Below are positions 7,232 through 15,122 of a DNA stretch of 37,708 bases, piece by piece. The notes beneath the pieces were generated by a model. That model was not told the origin of the DNA. It saw only the letters and a program-made list of their open reading frames with translations, and did not search any database. The position numbers were made by a program, and so were the translations under genes. This DNA comes from Phycisphaerales bacterium (GTDB lineage Bacteria; Planctomycetota; Phycisphaerae; Phycisphaerales; UBA1924). The number at the start of each line of letters is the position of its first letter. The first letter of the stretch is position 1. The DNA lies in contig JAPKGU010000014.1 of assembly GCA_026647565.1 (NCBI GenBank), positions 1 through 37,708 on the forward strand, written 5' to 3'.

Positions 7232-9043
7232 ATGGGATGGGAAGGCTGGTTCGTCGTCGGAATGATCGCGCTGGTCCTGGGCGCGCTCGTCACCAACCGG
7301 GTCGGCGCGGACATCGTGCTGGTCGGGAGTGTCACGGTGATCGTCCTGGTGGACATCCTCACCGGGCCCGACTCCCACATCCTCTCCACGAAAGAGGCCC
7401 TGGTTGGCATGTCCAACGAGGGCATGCTCACGGTCGCCATCATGTACGTGGTCGTGAAGGGGCTGAGCGAGACCGGCGCCGTGGGCTGGATCGGCCAGAA
7501 GGTGCTCGGACGTCCCAAGTCCCTGCTCGGGGCGCAGCTGCGGATGCTCTTTCCCGTCACGGCGCTCTCGGCGTTCCTGAACAACACACCGCTGGTGGCG
7601 ATGTTCATCCCCGTGATCAACGACTGGTGCAAGCGCCAGGGGATCAGCCCGTCGAGACTCATGATGCCGCTGTCCTACGCCGCGATCCTGGGCGGCACGT
7701 GCACGCTGATCGGCACGAGCACCAACCTCGTGGTCGCCGGGCTCTGGGTCGAGCACTTCAAGGACCGCCCCGCCATCGGGTTCTTCGAGATCGCGTGGAT
7801 CGGAGTGCCTTGTGCGATTGTCGGCATGACCTACCTGATCTTCGCGGGACGCCTGATGATTCCGGAGCGCAAGCCGGTGCTGGACATCGGACAGGATCCC
7901 AGGTCCTACACCCTTGAGATGGAGGTCGAAGCCGGATCCGGCCTGGTCGGTCGAACGATCGAGCAGGCGGGGCTTCGGCACCTTCCGGGGCTGTACCTGG
8001 CCGAGATCGAGCGTGGCGGCCAGTCGCTCCCGGCAGTCGGGCCCGACGAGAAGCTCTTCGCCGAGGACCGTCTCGTCTTCGTCGGTGTGGTCGAGTCGAT
8101 CGTGGAGCTCCAGAAGATCCGCGGGCTTCGACCCGCGACGAACCAGACCGTCAAGCTGAACGCCCCGCGCCCCCAGCGCTGCCTCATCGAGGCGGTCGTG
8201 TCCAACACAAGCCCGCTGGTCGGCCAGAGCGTGCGCGAGGGTCGATTCCGGACGGTCTACAACGCCGTCGTGATCGCCGTCGCTCGAAACGGCGAACGAA
8301 TCACCGACCGAAAGATCGGCGACATCGTCCTCAAGGCCGGCGACACGCTGCTGCTCGAAGCCCACAAGAGCTTCCAGGAGCAGCACCGGAACAGCCGCGA
8401 CTTCTTCCTCGTCTCCGCGGTCGAGAACTCCACGCGCCCGCGCCACGAGAAAGCGCTGCTCGCGATCGGGATCATGGCCGGGATGATCCTGCTGGCGACC
8501 TTCGGCGAGCCGCTCGGCGTCTCGACGATCCACGCCGCGGCGCTCGGCGCAGGGCTCATGCTCCTGACGCGCTGCTGCACCGGCCCCGAGGCCAGGTCGA
8601 GCGTCGACTGGCAGGTCCTGGTCGTGATCGCCTCCGGATTCGCCCTCGGCCGCGCGCTCGAGGTCACCGGCGCCGCCGACGTCATCGCGGCCCAGATGAT
8701 CGCGATCGCAGGCGGAAACCCGTGGGTCACGCTCGCCATGGTCTATCTCACCACGATGATGTTCACCGAGTTGATCACGAACAATGCCGCGGCGGCGCTC
8801 ATCTTCCCCATCGCCGTCGGCGCCGCGGGCAAGCTCGGGGCCGACCCGCTCCCCTTCGCGATCTCGATCATGATGGCCGCGTCCGCGTGCTTCTCCACGC
8901 CGATCGGCTATCAGACGAACCTGATGGTGATGTCGCCCGGTGGATACAAGTTCAGCGACTACCTTCGCGTCGGCATCCCGCTGAACCTGCTCATGGCAGT
9001 CACCACGATCGCGCTGGTGCCGATCATCTGGCCGCTCGTGTGA
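7232..9043 (+). CDS. SLC13-family permease with two internal TrkA_C domains, 603 aa
   Basis: This is an inner-membrane ion-coupled anion transporter of the DASS/SLC13 type. An N-terminal membrane block (residues 1-210) contains the NNTPLVAMFIPV and GTCTLIGTSTNLVV segments typical of the first repeat. Two TrkA_C (RCK C-terminal) domains follow, about residues 216-300 and 315-395, and then a second membrane block with the matching FTELITNNAAAALIFPIAV and PIGYQTNLMVMSPGGY motifs. This arrangement is common in bacterial sulfate or divalent-anion permeases of about 600 residues. The substrate is not determinable here. ATG 7232 has AGGAG 9 nt upstream. It is the first gene of its strand after a divergent promoter region. 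Confidence 0.9.
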   Translation: MGWEGWFVVGMIALVLGALVTNRVGADIVLVGSVTVIVLVDILTGPDSHILSTKEALVGMSNEGMLTVAIMYVVVKGLSETGAVGWIGQKVLGRPKSLLGAQLRMLFPVTALSAFLNNTPLVAMFIPVINDWCKRQGISPSRLMMPLSYAAILGGTCTLIGTSTNLVVAGLWVEHFKDRPAIGFFEIAWIGVPCAIVGMTYLIFAGRLMIPERKPVLDIGQDPRSYTLEMEVEAGSGLVGRTIEQAGLRHLPGLYLAEIERGGQSLPAVGPDEKLFAEDRLVFVGVVESIVELQKIRGLRPATNQTVKLNAPRPQRCLIEAVVSNTSPLVGQSVREGRFRTVYNAVVIAVARNGERITDRKIGDIVLKAGDTLLLEAHKSFQEQHRNSRDFFLVSAVENSTRPRHEKALLAIGIMAGMILLATFGEPLGVSTIHAAALGAGLMLLTRCCTGPEARSSVDWQVLVVIASGFALGRALEVTGAADVIAAQMIAIAGGNPWVTLAMVYLTTMMFTELITNNAAAALIFPIAVGAAGKLGADPLPFAISIMMAASACFSTPIGYQTNLMVMSPGGYKFSDYLRVGIPLNLLMAVTTIALVPIIWPLV

Positions 9044-9063
9044 AGCCGGGCGAGGGAGGGGAA

Positions 9064-9084
9064 GCGCTGGGTGCTTGGCGCTGG
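9064..9084. repeat. Short heptamer array (GCGCTGG)
   Basis: Three 7-nt units, GCGCTGG, GTGCTTG and GCGCTGG, begin 20 bp after the SLC13 permease stop codon. Confidence 0.6.
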
Positions 9085-9169
9085 GGGAAAGCAGCCGCGG
9101 CGTGACGCGTGCGTATGAGGATCCTGAGCCAGTGCGCGCGTGATGCGGCCTCGCTCGGGAGCTTCGGCC

Positions 9170-9454
9170 ATGGGACGTCATCGCGGCGTGTTCGTGTGCG
9201 GGATGGTGGCTGGGATCGGCGTTGCGGCCGCGGGCGCGATGCTCGGGGTTGGTCGTGGGCAGCCCGAAGACCGGATCGTCGGGCTCGCGGCAACGGATGA
9301 GAAGCTGTTCCGGGTATGGGAGTCGGGGAGGATCGAGTTCCTCGTCGTGGACCTCGACAGTGGCACGGCGGAGGGCGTACCGGACTGGACGCCGGTGCAG
9401 ATCGATACGACGAGGATGTGGGATTCGAGGGGCAAGGCGATCAGGAAGAAGTAG
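9170..9454 (+). CDS. Small exported or membrane-anchored protein, 94 aa
   Basis: I do not recognise a family. The N-terminus (MGRHRGVFVCGMVAGIGVAA) is a basic start followed by a hydrophobic segment to about residue 28, so the protein is either secreted or held by one membrane anchor. The remainder (about 65 residues) contains FRVWESGRIEFLVVDLDSG and looks like a small beta-rich periplasmic domain. The ATG at 9170 has GGGAG 8 nt upstream; an in-frame GTG at 9140 and ATG at 9143 add up to ten residues and have weaker sites. It follows the permease by 126 bp and may share its transcript. Confidence 0.6.
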   Translation: MGRHRGVFVCGMVAGIGVAAAGAMLGVGRGQPEDRIVGLAATDEKLFRVWESGRIEFLVVDLDSGTAEGVPDWTPVQIDTTRMWDSRGKAIRKK

Positions 9455-9459
9455 GGAAA

Positions 9460-9480
9460 GCGAAGAGCGAAGAGCGAGAG
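9460..9480. repeat. Short heptamer array (GCGAAGA)
   Basis: Three 7-nt units, GCGAAGA, GCGAAGA and GCGAGAG, begin 5 bp after the stop of the small exported protein. Confidence 0.6.
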
Positions 9481-9517
9481 AGTCCGTTCGTTCTGCTCGC
9501 GGTTCGGGAGGCGATTC

Positions 9518-9543
9518 GCACCGCTCTGGAGAGCGGTGCCACC
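9518..9543. repeat. Palindromic element, copy 2 (GCACCGCTCT..AGAGCGGTGC)
   Basis: A perfect 10-bp inverted repeat separated by GG sits between the convergent 94-aa gene and prfA. It could help 3' end formation of prfA, but no T-run follows on either strand, so a classic intrinsic terminator is not supported. Confidence 0.8.
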
Positions 9544-9549
9544 ATGGAA

Positions 9550-10641
9550 TCAGAGTTCGGCGAGGCGGCGGGCGGTTTCCTGCTCGAGGAGCGCGCTGAA
9601 CATCGGTGCCAGATCGCCCGCGAGGATGTCGCGGAGCTGGAGCTTCTCGTCGAGGCGCTGGTCGGCGACGATGCCCTCCTGGTAGCGGTACGTGCGGATC
9701 TTCTCCGACCGCTCGCCGGTGCCGATCTGGCTGTTGCGTGCTGCGGTGCGCTCCGCCTGCTTTTTCTGACGCTCCAACTCGTGGACGCGCGCGATCAACA
9801 GCCGCCTGGCTCGCTCACGATTCTGCTGGAGCGACTTGGACTCCTGCATTCGGACCTCGATGCCGGTTGGATTGTGGACCAGATGGCACGCGGTGGTGAC
9901 CTTGTTGACGTTCTGGCCGCCGGGCCCCTGCGCCGTCGTGAGGTGCTCCGTCACGTCCTTCTCCCAGTCGATCCTGACGTCGACCTCCTCCGGCTCGGGA
10001 AGGACGGCGACGGTGGCCGTTGAGGTGTGAATGCGACCCTGGGTCTCCGTCGCGGGCACACGCTTGACGGAGTGGACGCCGGCCTCGAAGGACATCTCGG
10101 ACCAGACACCCTCACCCCGAACGTTGATCACGGCGTGCCGCACGCCCCCCACCGTCGGCTCGGGCGTCAGCTCCATCGTTTCGGACTGCCACCCTCGCTT
10201 CGACGCGTATCGTGCGTACATCTCCATGAGGTCGCGGCACCAGAGCGTCGCCTCGTCGCCGCCCGTGCCGGCTCGAAGCTCCAGGATGATCGATCCCACG
10301 CGTCGATCGTCGGTCGTCACGAGCGAGCTCTTCACCTCGGCGAGCAGCGACGCCGACTCCGATTCCAGACGCGGAATCTCCTCCCTCGCAATCGGTCCGA
10401 GCTCGGGATCCGCAAGGATCGCTCGAAGCTCGGCCTGCTCCGAGGCGAGTCGCTTCAGCCGGCGCCAGCCGTCAACAACCGGCTGACTGGCCGCGCGTCG
10501 GATGGACAGGTCACGGACCCTCCTGTGATCGGCGAGGACGGCCGGTTCCAAGAGGTCCGCCTCGATGCGGGCGTGCTGATTCTCCAGCTCGTCGAGCTTT
10601 GCGCGAACGGTCTCGGGGAGCGTGAGGAGTGGGTCGGGCAT
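9550..10641 (-). CDS. prfA: Peptide chain release factor 1, 363 aa
   Basis: RF1 recognises UAA and UAG stop codons on the ribosome and triggers peptide release. The stop-codon-reading tripeptide PAT is at residues 196-198 in the context RVPATETQGRIHTS, which distinguishes it from RF2 (SPF). The catalytic GGQ is at 241-243 within AQGPGGQNVNKV. The N-terminal coiled region and total length match the usual 355-365 residues. The ATG at 10641 gives the expected N-terminus (MPDPLLTLPE); a TTG at 10689 would add 16 residues and is unlikely. No clear ribosome site is visible. The methyltransferase prmC, often next to prfA, is absent here. The gene is divergent from the ABC exporter. Confidence 0.96.
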   Translation of the reverse strand: MPDPLLTLPETVRAKLDELENQHARIEADLLEPAVLADHRRVRDLSIRRAASQPVVDGWRRLKRLASEQAELRAILADPELGPIAREEIPRLESESASLLAEVKSSLVTTDDRRVGSIILELRAGTGGDEATLWCRDLMEMYARYASKRGWQSETMELTPEPTVGGVRHAVINVRGEGVWSEMSFEAGVHSVKRVPATETQGRIHTSTATVAVLPEPEEVDVRIDWEKDVTEHLTTAQGPGGQNVNKVTTACHLVHNPTGIEVRMQESKSLQQNRERARRLLIARVHELERQKKQAERTAARNSQIGTGERSEKIRTYRYQEGIVADQRLDEKLQLRDILAGDLAPMFSALLEQETARRLAEL

Positions 10642-10818
10642 CAGGAACCGAGCGGTCGGAATATGAATGTGCGCGTGCCGATCGCCCAATCATTGCATGT
10701 CGGAATGCCGCCGACGCAGCGTCGAGCGTCGAGAGATGTAGAATCGCGGGCCTCGGAGATGCTGCAGCGGTTCAGGAAGCGGCAGGAGCGGCGGCCGGAT
10801 GCCGCGGAGGATGAACGC

Positions 10819-11787
10819 GTGGGCGATGCGATCACGGTCAGCAAAGTGCGGAAGACCTTCGGATCGAAGGTCGCCGTGGAGGGGATGGACCTCCGGGTCG
10901 GCAAGGGAGAGCTGGTCGGCTTCATCGGTCCGAACGGCGCCGGGAAGACGACCACGATCCGGATGATCATGTCGATCATCTTCCCTGACTCCGGAACGCT
11001 CTCCGTCCTCGGAAAGCCGAGCGCGGTGGAGTCAAAGGACCGCATCGGCTACCTGCCCGAGGAACGCGGCCTCTACCGGAAGATGAAGGTCGGCGCGTTC
11101 CTGTGCCACATGGCCCAGTTGAAGGGTGCGCCACCGACCGACCTCAAGCGCAAGGTCTATACCTGGCTCGATCGCGTCGGGCTGGCGGACTGCTACAAGA
11201 AGAAGTGCGAGGAGCTGTCCAAGGGCATGCAGCAGAAGGTGCAGTTCCTCTCCGCGATCATGCACGACCCCGACCTGCTGATCCTTGACGAGCCCTTCAG
11301 CGGCCTCGATCCTGTCAACATGCGTCTGCTTCGCGACCTGTTCCTCGAGCAGCACCGGATGGGACGGACGATCATCTTCTCCACGCACCAGATGCACCAG
11401 GCCGAGCAGCTGTGCGACCGCATCGTCATGATCAACCGAGGGCAGAAGGTCCTGGACTCCACGCTCCCCGAGATCCGATCGCAGCACGACCCTCGGACCC
11501 TGCTCGTCGAGCCGCTGACGCCCGAGGGCGCGGCCCGCCTTTTGTCGATGCCGTGGGTCCGTGAGATCGCGGATCAGGACGGCGTGCTCGAGGTCGCAAT
11601 CGCGGACAACATGACGCCGCAAGACGCCATCCAACGCATCGTCGAGAGCGTGCCGGTGGCGCGCGTCCAACTGCGCCGCCCCACGCTCGAGGACATCTTT
11701 GTTGAGATCGCACAGGGCGAAGGCCAGAGCGCCGAAGACGTGCGCCAGTCGCTCCGGTCGGGTGTCAAGGCGGAGGTGGAGGCATGA
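10819..11787 (+). CDS. ABC transporter ATP-binding protein, NatA-like, 322 aa
   Basis: This is the ATPase of an ABC-2 type exporter. Walker A is GPNGAGKTT (residues 37-45), the signature is LSKGMQQKVQ, Walker B is LLILDEPFSGLDP, and the H-loop is STHQMHQAEQ. The C-terminal 80 residues resemble the DUF4162 extension found on NatA-type ATPases. The GTG at 10819 is preferred because GGAGG lies 8 nt upstream and the ATPase fold begins right after it (DAITVSKVRKTFG). The frame is open far upstream across prfA but lacks domain content there. Its stop overlaps the permease start by 4 bp (ATGA), so the pair is translationally coupled. The exported substrate is unknown; the NatAB resemblance (sodium or drug extrusion) is by family only. 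Confidence 0.93.
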   Translation: MGDAITVSKVRKTFGSKVAVEGMDLRVGKGELVGFIGPNGAGKTTTIRMIMSIIFPDSGTLSVLGKPSAVESKDRIGYLPEERGLYRKMKVGAFLCHMAQLKGAPPTDLKRKVYTWLDRVGLADCYKKKCEELSKGMQQKVQFLSAIMHDPDLLILDEPFSGLDPVNMRLLRDLFLEQHRMGRTIIFSTHQMHQAEQLCDRIVMINRGQKVLDSTLPEIRSQHDPRTLLVEPLTPEGAARLLSMPWVREIADQDGVLEVAIADNMTPQDAIQRIVESVPVARVQLRRPTLEDIFVEIAQGEGQSAEDVRQSLRSGVKAEVEA

Positions 11788-13169
11788 GAAAGATCATCCG
11801 CGTCGCGGCCCGCGAGTTCGCGTCGACCGCGCTGACCAAGGGCTTCATCATCGGCGCGTTCGTCGTGCCGATCGTGATGATGGGCCTCTTCTTCGTCCTC
11901 ATGCCCATCCTGATGACCGAGAAGGCGCCGAAGGTCACCGGCACCGTCGCCATCGTCGATCCGACCGGCGTCGTCCTTCCCGCGATCCGGGAAGGCATGT
12001 CGCCCGAGGCGATCCAGAAGCGGCAGGAGCAACGCGAGGCACGGATGAAGGAGGCCTTCGGCAAGACAGCGCCCAAGGGGCTGGTCTCCGAGGGACAGAT
12101 GGACATGGCGGCAAAGGCCGCTGCGTCGAGCGAGCCGAAGACCGACCTGACTCTCGAGATCCTGGACGCGGCCTCGGACATCGAGAAGGAGAAAGAGCCG
12201 CTCAAGAGCGGCACCGCGCAGGACGGTGGCCGCCTCGTCCTCGTCGCGATCCAACCGAACGCCGTGACCCGATCGACCCCGGAAGAGCCGTACGGAAGCT
12301 TCGATCTGTTCGTGAAGCCCAAGCTCGACGATCGCGTCAGCGGCGACATCCGGAGCGTCGTCGGCGACGCGATCCTCGACGCTCGCATCCGAGCCGCGGG
12401 ACAGGACCCAGAGTTCATCAAGGCGCTCTCGCGTGTGGACCGCCCGGACGCCGTGACCGTGAGCAAGGAGGGCGAGAAGAAGCAGAGCGAGTGGCAGATC
12501 TTCCTGCCGTTCGGTTTCATGGCCTTGATCATGATCTCCGTCATGGTCGGGGGCCAGTACCTCCTCACCACGACCATCGAGGAGAAGTCGAACCGCATCG
12601 TCGAGGTCATCCTGAGCGCCGTTTCGCCCATGGAGCTCATGACGGGCAAGATCGTCGGCCAGATGGGCGTCGGGTTGGCGCTCCTGCTGATGTACGGCGC
12701 CGTCGGCGGCGGCGCCCTGTTCGCCTTCGCCATGCTCTCGGTGCTCTCGCCGCTCAACGCGATTCTCCTCGTCGTGTACTTCATCCTCGCATACTTCATG
12801 ATCGCGTCGATGATGGCCGCGATCGGCGCCGCGGTGAACGACCTGCGCGAGGCCCAGTCACTCATGACCCCGGTCGTGCTCGTGACGATGCTGCCGTACC
12901 TTCTCTGGCTCCCGATCTCGCGCGACCCGAACGGCATGTTCGCGACCGTCGCTGGGCTGCTGCCCCCGATCAGCCCGTTCGTCATGGTGCTGCGCCTCAA
13001 CTCGACCGATCCGCCGCCGATGTGGCAGGTTCCCGCATCGATCGCGATCAACGTGGTCGCGGTCTATGTCATGCTGCGACTGACCGCCAAGATCTTCCGC
13101 GTGGGGCTGCTCATGTACGGCAAGCCGCCGAACCTCTCGACCCTCATCAAGTGGGTGAGGATGGCGTGA
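11784..13169 (+). CDS. ABC-2 type permease, NatB-like, 461 aa
   Basis: This is the membrane subunit paired with the preceding ATPase. One transmembrane helix lies near residues 20-45, followed by a large extracytoplasmic domain (about 50-240, with charged and helical stretches). A cluster of about five helices runs from residue 245 to the C-terminus, starting at FGFMALIMISVMVGGQYLL. The segment EEKSNRIVEVILSAVSPMELMTGKIVG is the conserved cytoplasmic loop of ABC-2/NatB permeases. Start ATG 11784 overlaps the ATPase stop. The 3' end overlaps the GTG start of the methyltransferase gene by 4 bp, so all three may form one operon. Confidence 0.92.
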   Translation: MRKIIRVAAREFASTALTKGFIIGAFVVPIVMMGLFFVLMPILMTEKAPKVTGTVAIVDPTGVVLPAIREGMSPEAIQKRQEQREARMKEAFGKTAPKGLVSEGQMDMAAKAAASSEPKTDLTLEILDAASDIEKEKEPLKSGTAQDGGRLVLVAIQPNAVTRSTPEEPYGSFDLFVKPKLDDRVSGDIRSVVGDAILDARIRAAGQDPEFIKALSRVDRPDAVTVSKEGEKKQSEWQIFLPFGFMALIMISVMVGGQYLLTTTIEEKSNRIVEVILSAVSPMELMTGKIVGQMGVGLALLLMYGAVGGGALFAFAMLSVLSPLNAILLVVYFILAYFMIASMMAAIGAAVNDLREAQSLMTPVVLVTMLPYLLWLPISRDPNGMFATVAGLLPPISPFVMVLRLNSTDPPPMWQVPASIAINVVAVYVMLRLTAKIFRVGLLMYGKPPNLSTLIKWVRMA

Positions 13170-14023
13170 GCCGGAAGCAGGGACAAAGGGACGGGGGGAC
13201 AAAGGGGCAAAGGGATCTGAGCCCTGAGCCATCGGATCGGCACGGCCAGCTGGATCGGCACGACCTGTATGAGGCGTGCGTGCAGTCGCCCGAGGACCTT
13301 GTCGGCATGATCGCGGGGATGCACGGAGGTGCGTGCCGCGTGCTCGGCGAGGACTTTGCGGGGACCGCGGCGCTGTCGCTCCGGTGGGCCGACTCGGACG
13401 CGAAGCGCCGATCGATCGCCATCGACCTCGACGCGGAGGCGCTCCGCCGCCACGGCGAGCACCCTCGCGTGCTGAGGATCAATCGCGACGTGCTCCGCGT
13501 GCGACCGGACGAGCGTCTGCGCTGCGACGCGATCTTCGTCGGCAACTTCTCCATCGGATACCTGCACGACCGGCGCGAGCTGGTGCGTTACCTGGCACGC
13601 AGCGCCGGGCGGCTCAAGCGACGCGGCATCTTTGTCTGCGACACCTACGGCGGCGCGTCGACGTTCACAACCGGGCACGTGCAGCGGGAGCACCGGCTGC
13701 CGGACGGACGCCGCGTGATCTACACGTGGGAGCAGCGCGAGGCCGACCCCATCAGCGGCCTCGTCACCAACGCGATGCACTTCCAGGTCGATCGCGACGG
13801 TGATGTTGAGGCGATCTTCGCCGATGCGTTCGTGTACCACTGGCGGGTGTGGAGCATCCCCGAGCTGGCCGACGCGATGGAAGAGGCCGGGTTCCGCTCG
13901 TTCGACGTGTTCGACAAGGTGCCGAGCGCCGTTGACCAGACCGGGCGCGTGTACATGGCGCCCGTCGAGCACGGCGAGTCGCTCGAGGAGAGCTTCATCG
14001 CCTGCGTCTGCGCCCGCGTGTAA
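13166..14023 (+). CDS. SAM-dependent methyltransferase-like protein, 285 aa
   Basis: The fold is that of a class I methyltransferase. A nucleotide-binding segment (CRVLGEDFAGTAALSLRW) stands in place of the classic DxGxGxG, an acidic strand end (SIAIDLDAEAL) follows, and then a DAIFVGNFSIGYLHDR motif-IV-like stretch and late aromatic strands (FVYHWRVWSIPELADAMEEAGF). The substrate is unknown. The GTG at 13166 overlaps the permease stop. It is the only usual start codon before the conserved DLYEACVQSP block, so residues 6-17 are encoded by an 8-nt repeat (13181-13214), which is odd. It sits 120 bp before metF but outside the metF promoter, so any link to the methyl cycle is only positional. 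Confidence 0.75.
   Translation: MSRKQGQRDGGTKGQRDLSPEPSDRHGQLDRHDLYEACVQSPEDLVGMIAGMHGGACRVLGEDFAGTAALSLRWADSDAKRRSIAIDLDAEALRRHGEHPRVLRINRDVLRVRPDERLRCDAIFVGNFSIGYLHDRRELVRYLARSAGRLKRRGIFVCDTYGGASTFTTGHVQREHRLPDGRRVIYTWEQREADPISGLVTNAMHFQVDRDGDVEAIFADAFVYHWRVWSIPELADAMEEAGFRSFDVFDKVPSAVDQTGRVYMAPVEHGESLEESFIACVCARV
13181..13214. repeat. Tandem 8-nt array (GGACAAAG) inside a coding start
   Basis: Four 8-nt units, GGACAAAG, GGACGGGG, GGACAAAG and GGGCAAAG, are followed by GG. They resemble the GGGCAAA words of the array at 1-104 but with an extra base per unit. They are translated in the N-terminus of the methyltransferase-like protein if its GTG start is right. Confidence 0.75.
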
Positions 14024-14063
14024 GGGACCGGATCGGGTGCGACGCGCGGGGCCGCCCGAATCT

Positions 14064-14094
14064 ATGACCGTTCATCCGGATGAATGGATATACT
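14064..14094 (+). promoter_or_regulatory. metF promoter with embedded operator
   Basis: A good -10 (TATACT, 14089-14094) is preceded by a weak -35-like ATGACC (14064-14069). The palindromic element ATCCGGATGAATGGAT (14074-14089) fills the spacer and touches the -10, so a bound protein would block RNA polymerase. The same element recurs at 15107-15122. Confidence 0.65.
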
Positions 14095-14144
14095 GAGCCG
14101 GATCCGGGCGTGCGCCCCGGACGCGAACAGGAACGCGCTGATCC

Positions 14145-15068
14145 ATGCACATCTCCGAGCACATCAGGCAGCGCGGCACCACGTTCTCGTTCGAGTTCTT
14201 CCCGCCCCGCACGCCCGAGGCCGCCGAGTCGCTTTTCCAGGCCATCGCCGACCTCACGCCGCTCAAGCCGTCGTTCGTGTCCGTGACGTACGGCGCGGGC
14301 GGATCGACCCGCGAGCTGACCCGCGATCTGGTCGTACGGATCAAGCGCGAGACGACGCTCGATCCGGTGCCCCATCTGACGTGCGTCGGACACTCCGAAG
14401 CGGAGCTGCGCGAGATCATCGAGCGTTACGCGCACGCGGGCGTCGGCAACATCATGGCCCTTCGGGGTGACAGACCCAAGGACGGAAACGGCGAGGGCCA
14501 CTTCTCGTTCGCCTCAGAGCTTGTGGGACTGATCAGAGGCATGAACGGCGCGGGCCTGCATCCCGACCGCAGCGGATTCGGAATCGGCGTCGCGGGGTAC
14601 CCCGAGGGTCACCACGAGACACCGAACCGGATGCTCGAGATGGATCGTCTCAAGGCAAAGGTGGACGCTGGAGCCGACTTCATCGTGACCCAGCTCTTCT
14701 TCGACAACCGCGACTTCTACGACTTCCGCGATCGGTGCGACCTCGCGGGAATCCGGGTCCCGATCATCGCCGGGATCATGCCGATCACGTCGGCGGAAGG
14801 CATGAAACGCATGGCGGAGCTGGCGCTCGGCGCTCGGTACCCCGCGCCGCTCGTGCGTGCGATCAACCGAACCGGCGGAAGCCCCGATGGCGTCCGGCGC
14901 GTCGGCGTGCACTGGGCGACCGAGCAGTGCCGCGACCTCTTGGATCACCACGTCGCGGGGATCCACTTCTACACCCTGAATCGCTCCACGGCGACGCGCG
15001 AGGTGTACACGACGCTGGGGGTCACGGACTCCACGATGCTGGCGGCCGGGGGGGGGTCCTGGAGGTGA
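14145..15068 (+). CDS. metF: 5,10-methylenetetrahydrofolate reductase, 307 aa
   Basis: This FAD-dependent TIM-barrel enzyme reduces 5,10-methylene-THF to 5-methyl-THF, the methyl donor for methionine synthesis. Recognisable blocks are FSFEFFPPRTPEA (about residues 14-26, containing the catalytic Glu), SVTYGAGGSTRE, HLTCVGHSEAEL, NIMALRGDRPKDG, and DAGADFIVTQLFFDN near 172-186. The length is close to the usual 290-310. The ATG at 14145 has only a weak ribosome site (AGGA, 12 nt away). A run of nine G residues (15048-15056) encodes part of the last residues (AAGGGSWR). The gene has an operator-bearing promoter shared in type with the downstream regulator, so SAH-responsive control is likely. 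Confidence 0.95.
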   Translation: MHISEHIRQRGTTFSFEFFPPRTPEAAESLFQAIADLTPLKPSFVSVTYGAGGSTRELTRDLVVRIKRETTLDPVPHLTCVGHSEAELREIIERYAHAGVGNIMALRGDRPKDGNGEGHFSFASELVGLIRGMNGAGLHPDRSGFGIGVAGYPEGHHETPNRMLEMDRLKAKVDAGADFIVTQLFFDNRDFYDFRDRCDLAGIRVPIIAGIMPITSAEGMKRMAELALGARYPAPLVRAINRTGGSPDGVRRVGVHWATEQCRDLLDHHVAGIHFYTLNRSTATREVYTTLGVTDSTMLAAGGGSWR

Positions 15069-15076
15069 GGGGCGGG

Positions 15077-15122
15077 TTGACCGGGCGGAACCGACTTCTA
15101 CTATGTATCCGGATAAACGGAT
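15077..15122 (+). promoter_or_regulatory. Promoter and operator of the SahR-like regulator gene
   Basis: TTGACC (15077-15082) and TACTAT (15099-15104) are 16 bp apart, a good housekeeping promoter. The element ATCCGGATAAACGGAT (15107-15122) covers the expected transcription start and the start codon. It matches the metF copy at 14 of 16 positions, both differences being transitions. The arrangement predicts direct autorepression and a very short leader. Confidence 0.7.

Noticed and set aside
6473-9181. Minus-strand open frame of 902 codons
   Set aside because: It is antisense to the SLC13 permease and out of frame with the epimerase. The product is a low-complexity Arg/Asp/His-rich chain typical of the shadow of a G+C-rich gene.
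9518-9543. Classic intrinsic terminator of prfA
   Set aside because: The hairpin is perfect but no T-run follows on either strand, and it belongs to a repeat family also found inside a coding gene.
10027-10818. Long upstream extension of the ABC ATPase frame
   Set aside because: It runs antisense over prfA. The ATPase fold begins just after GTG 10819, which has a well-placed GGAGG.
15103-15120. ATG at 15103 as start of the SahR-like regulator
   Set aside because: This ATG is part of the -10 box of a good promoter, so it would not be in the transcript.
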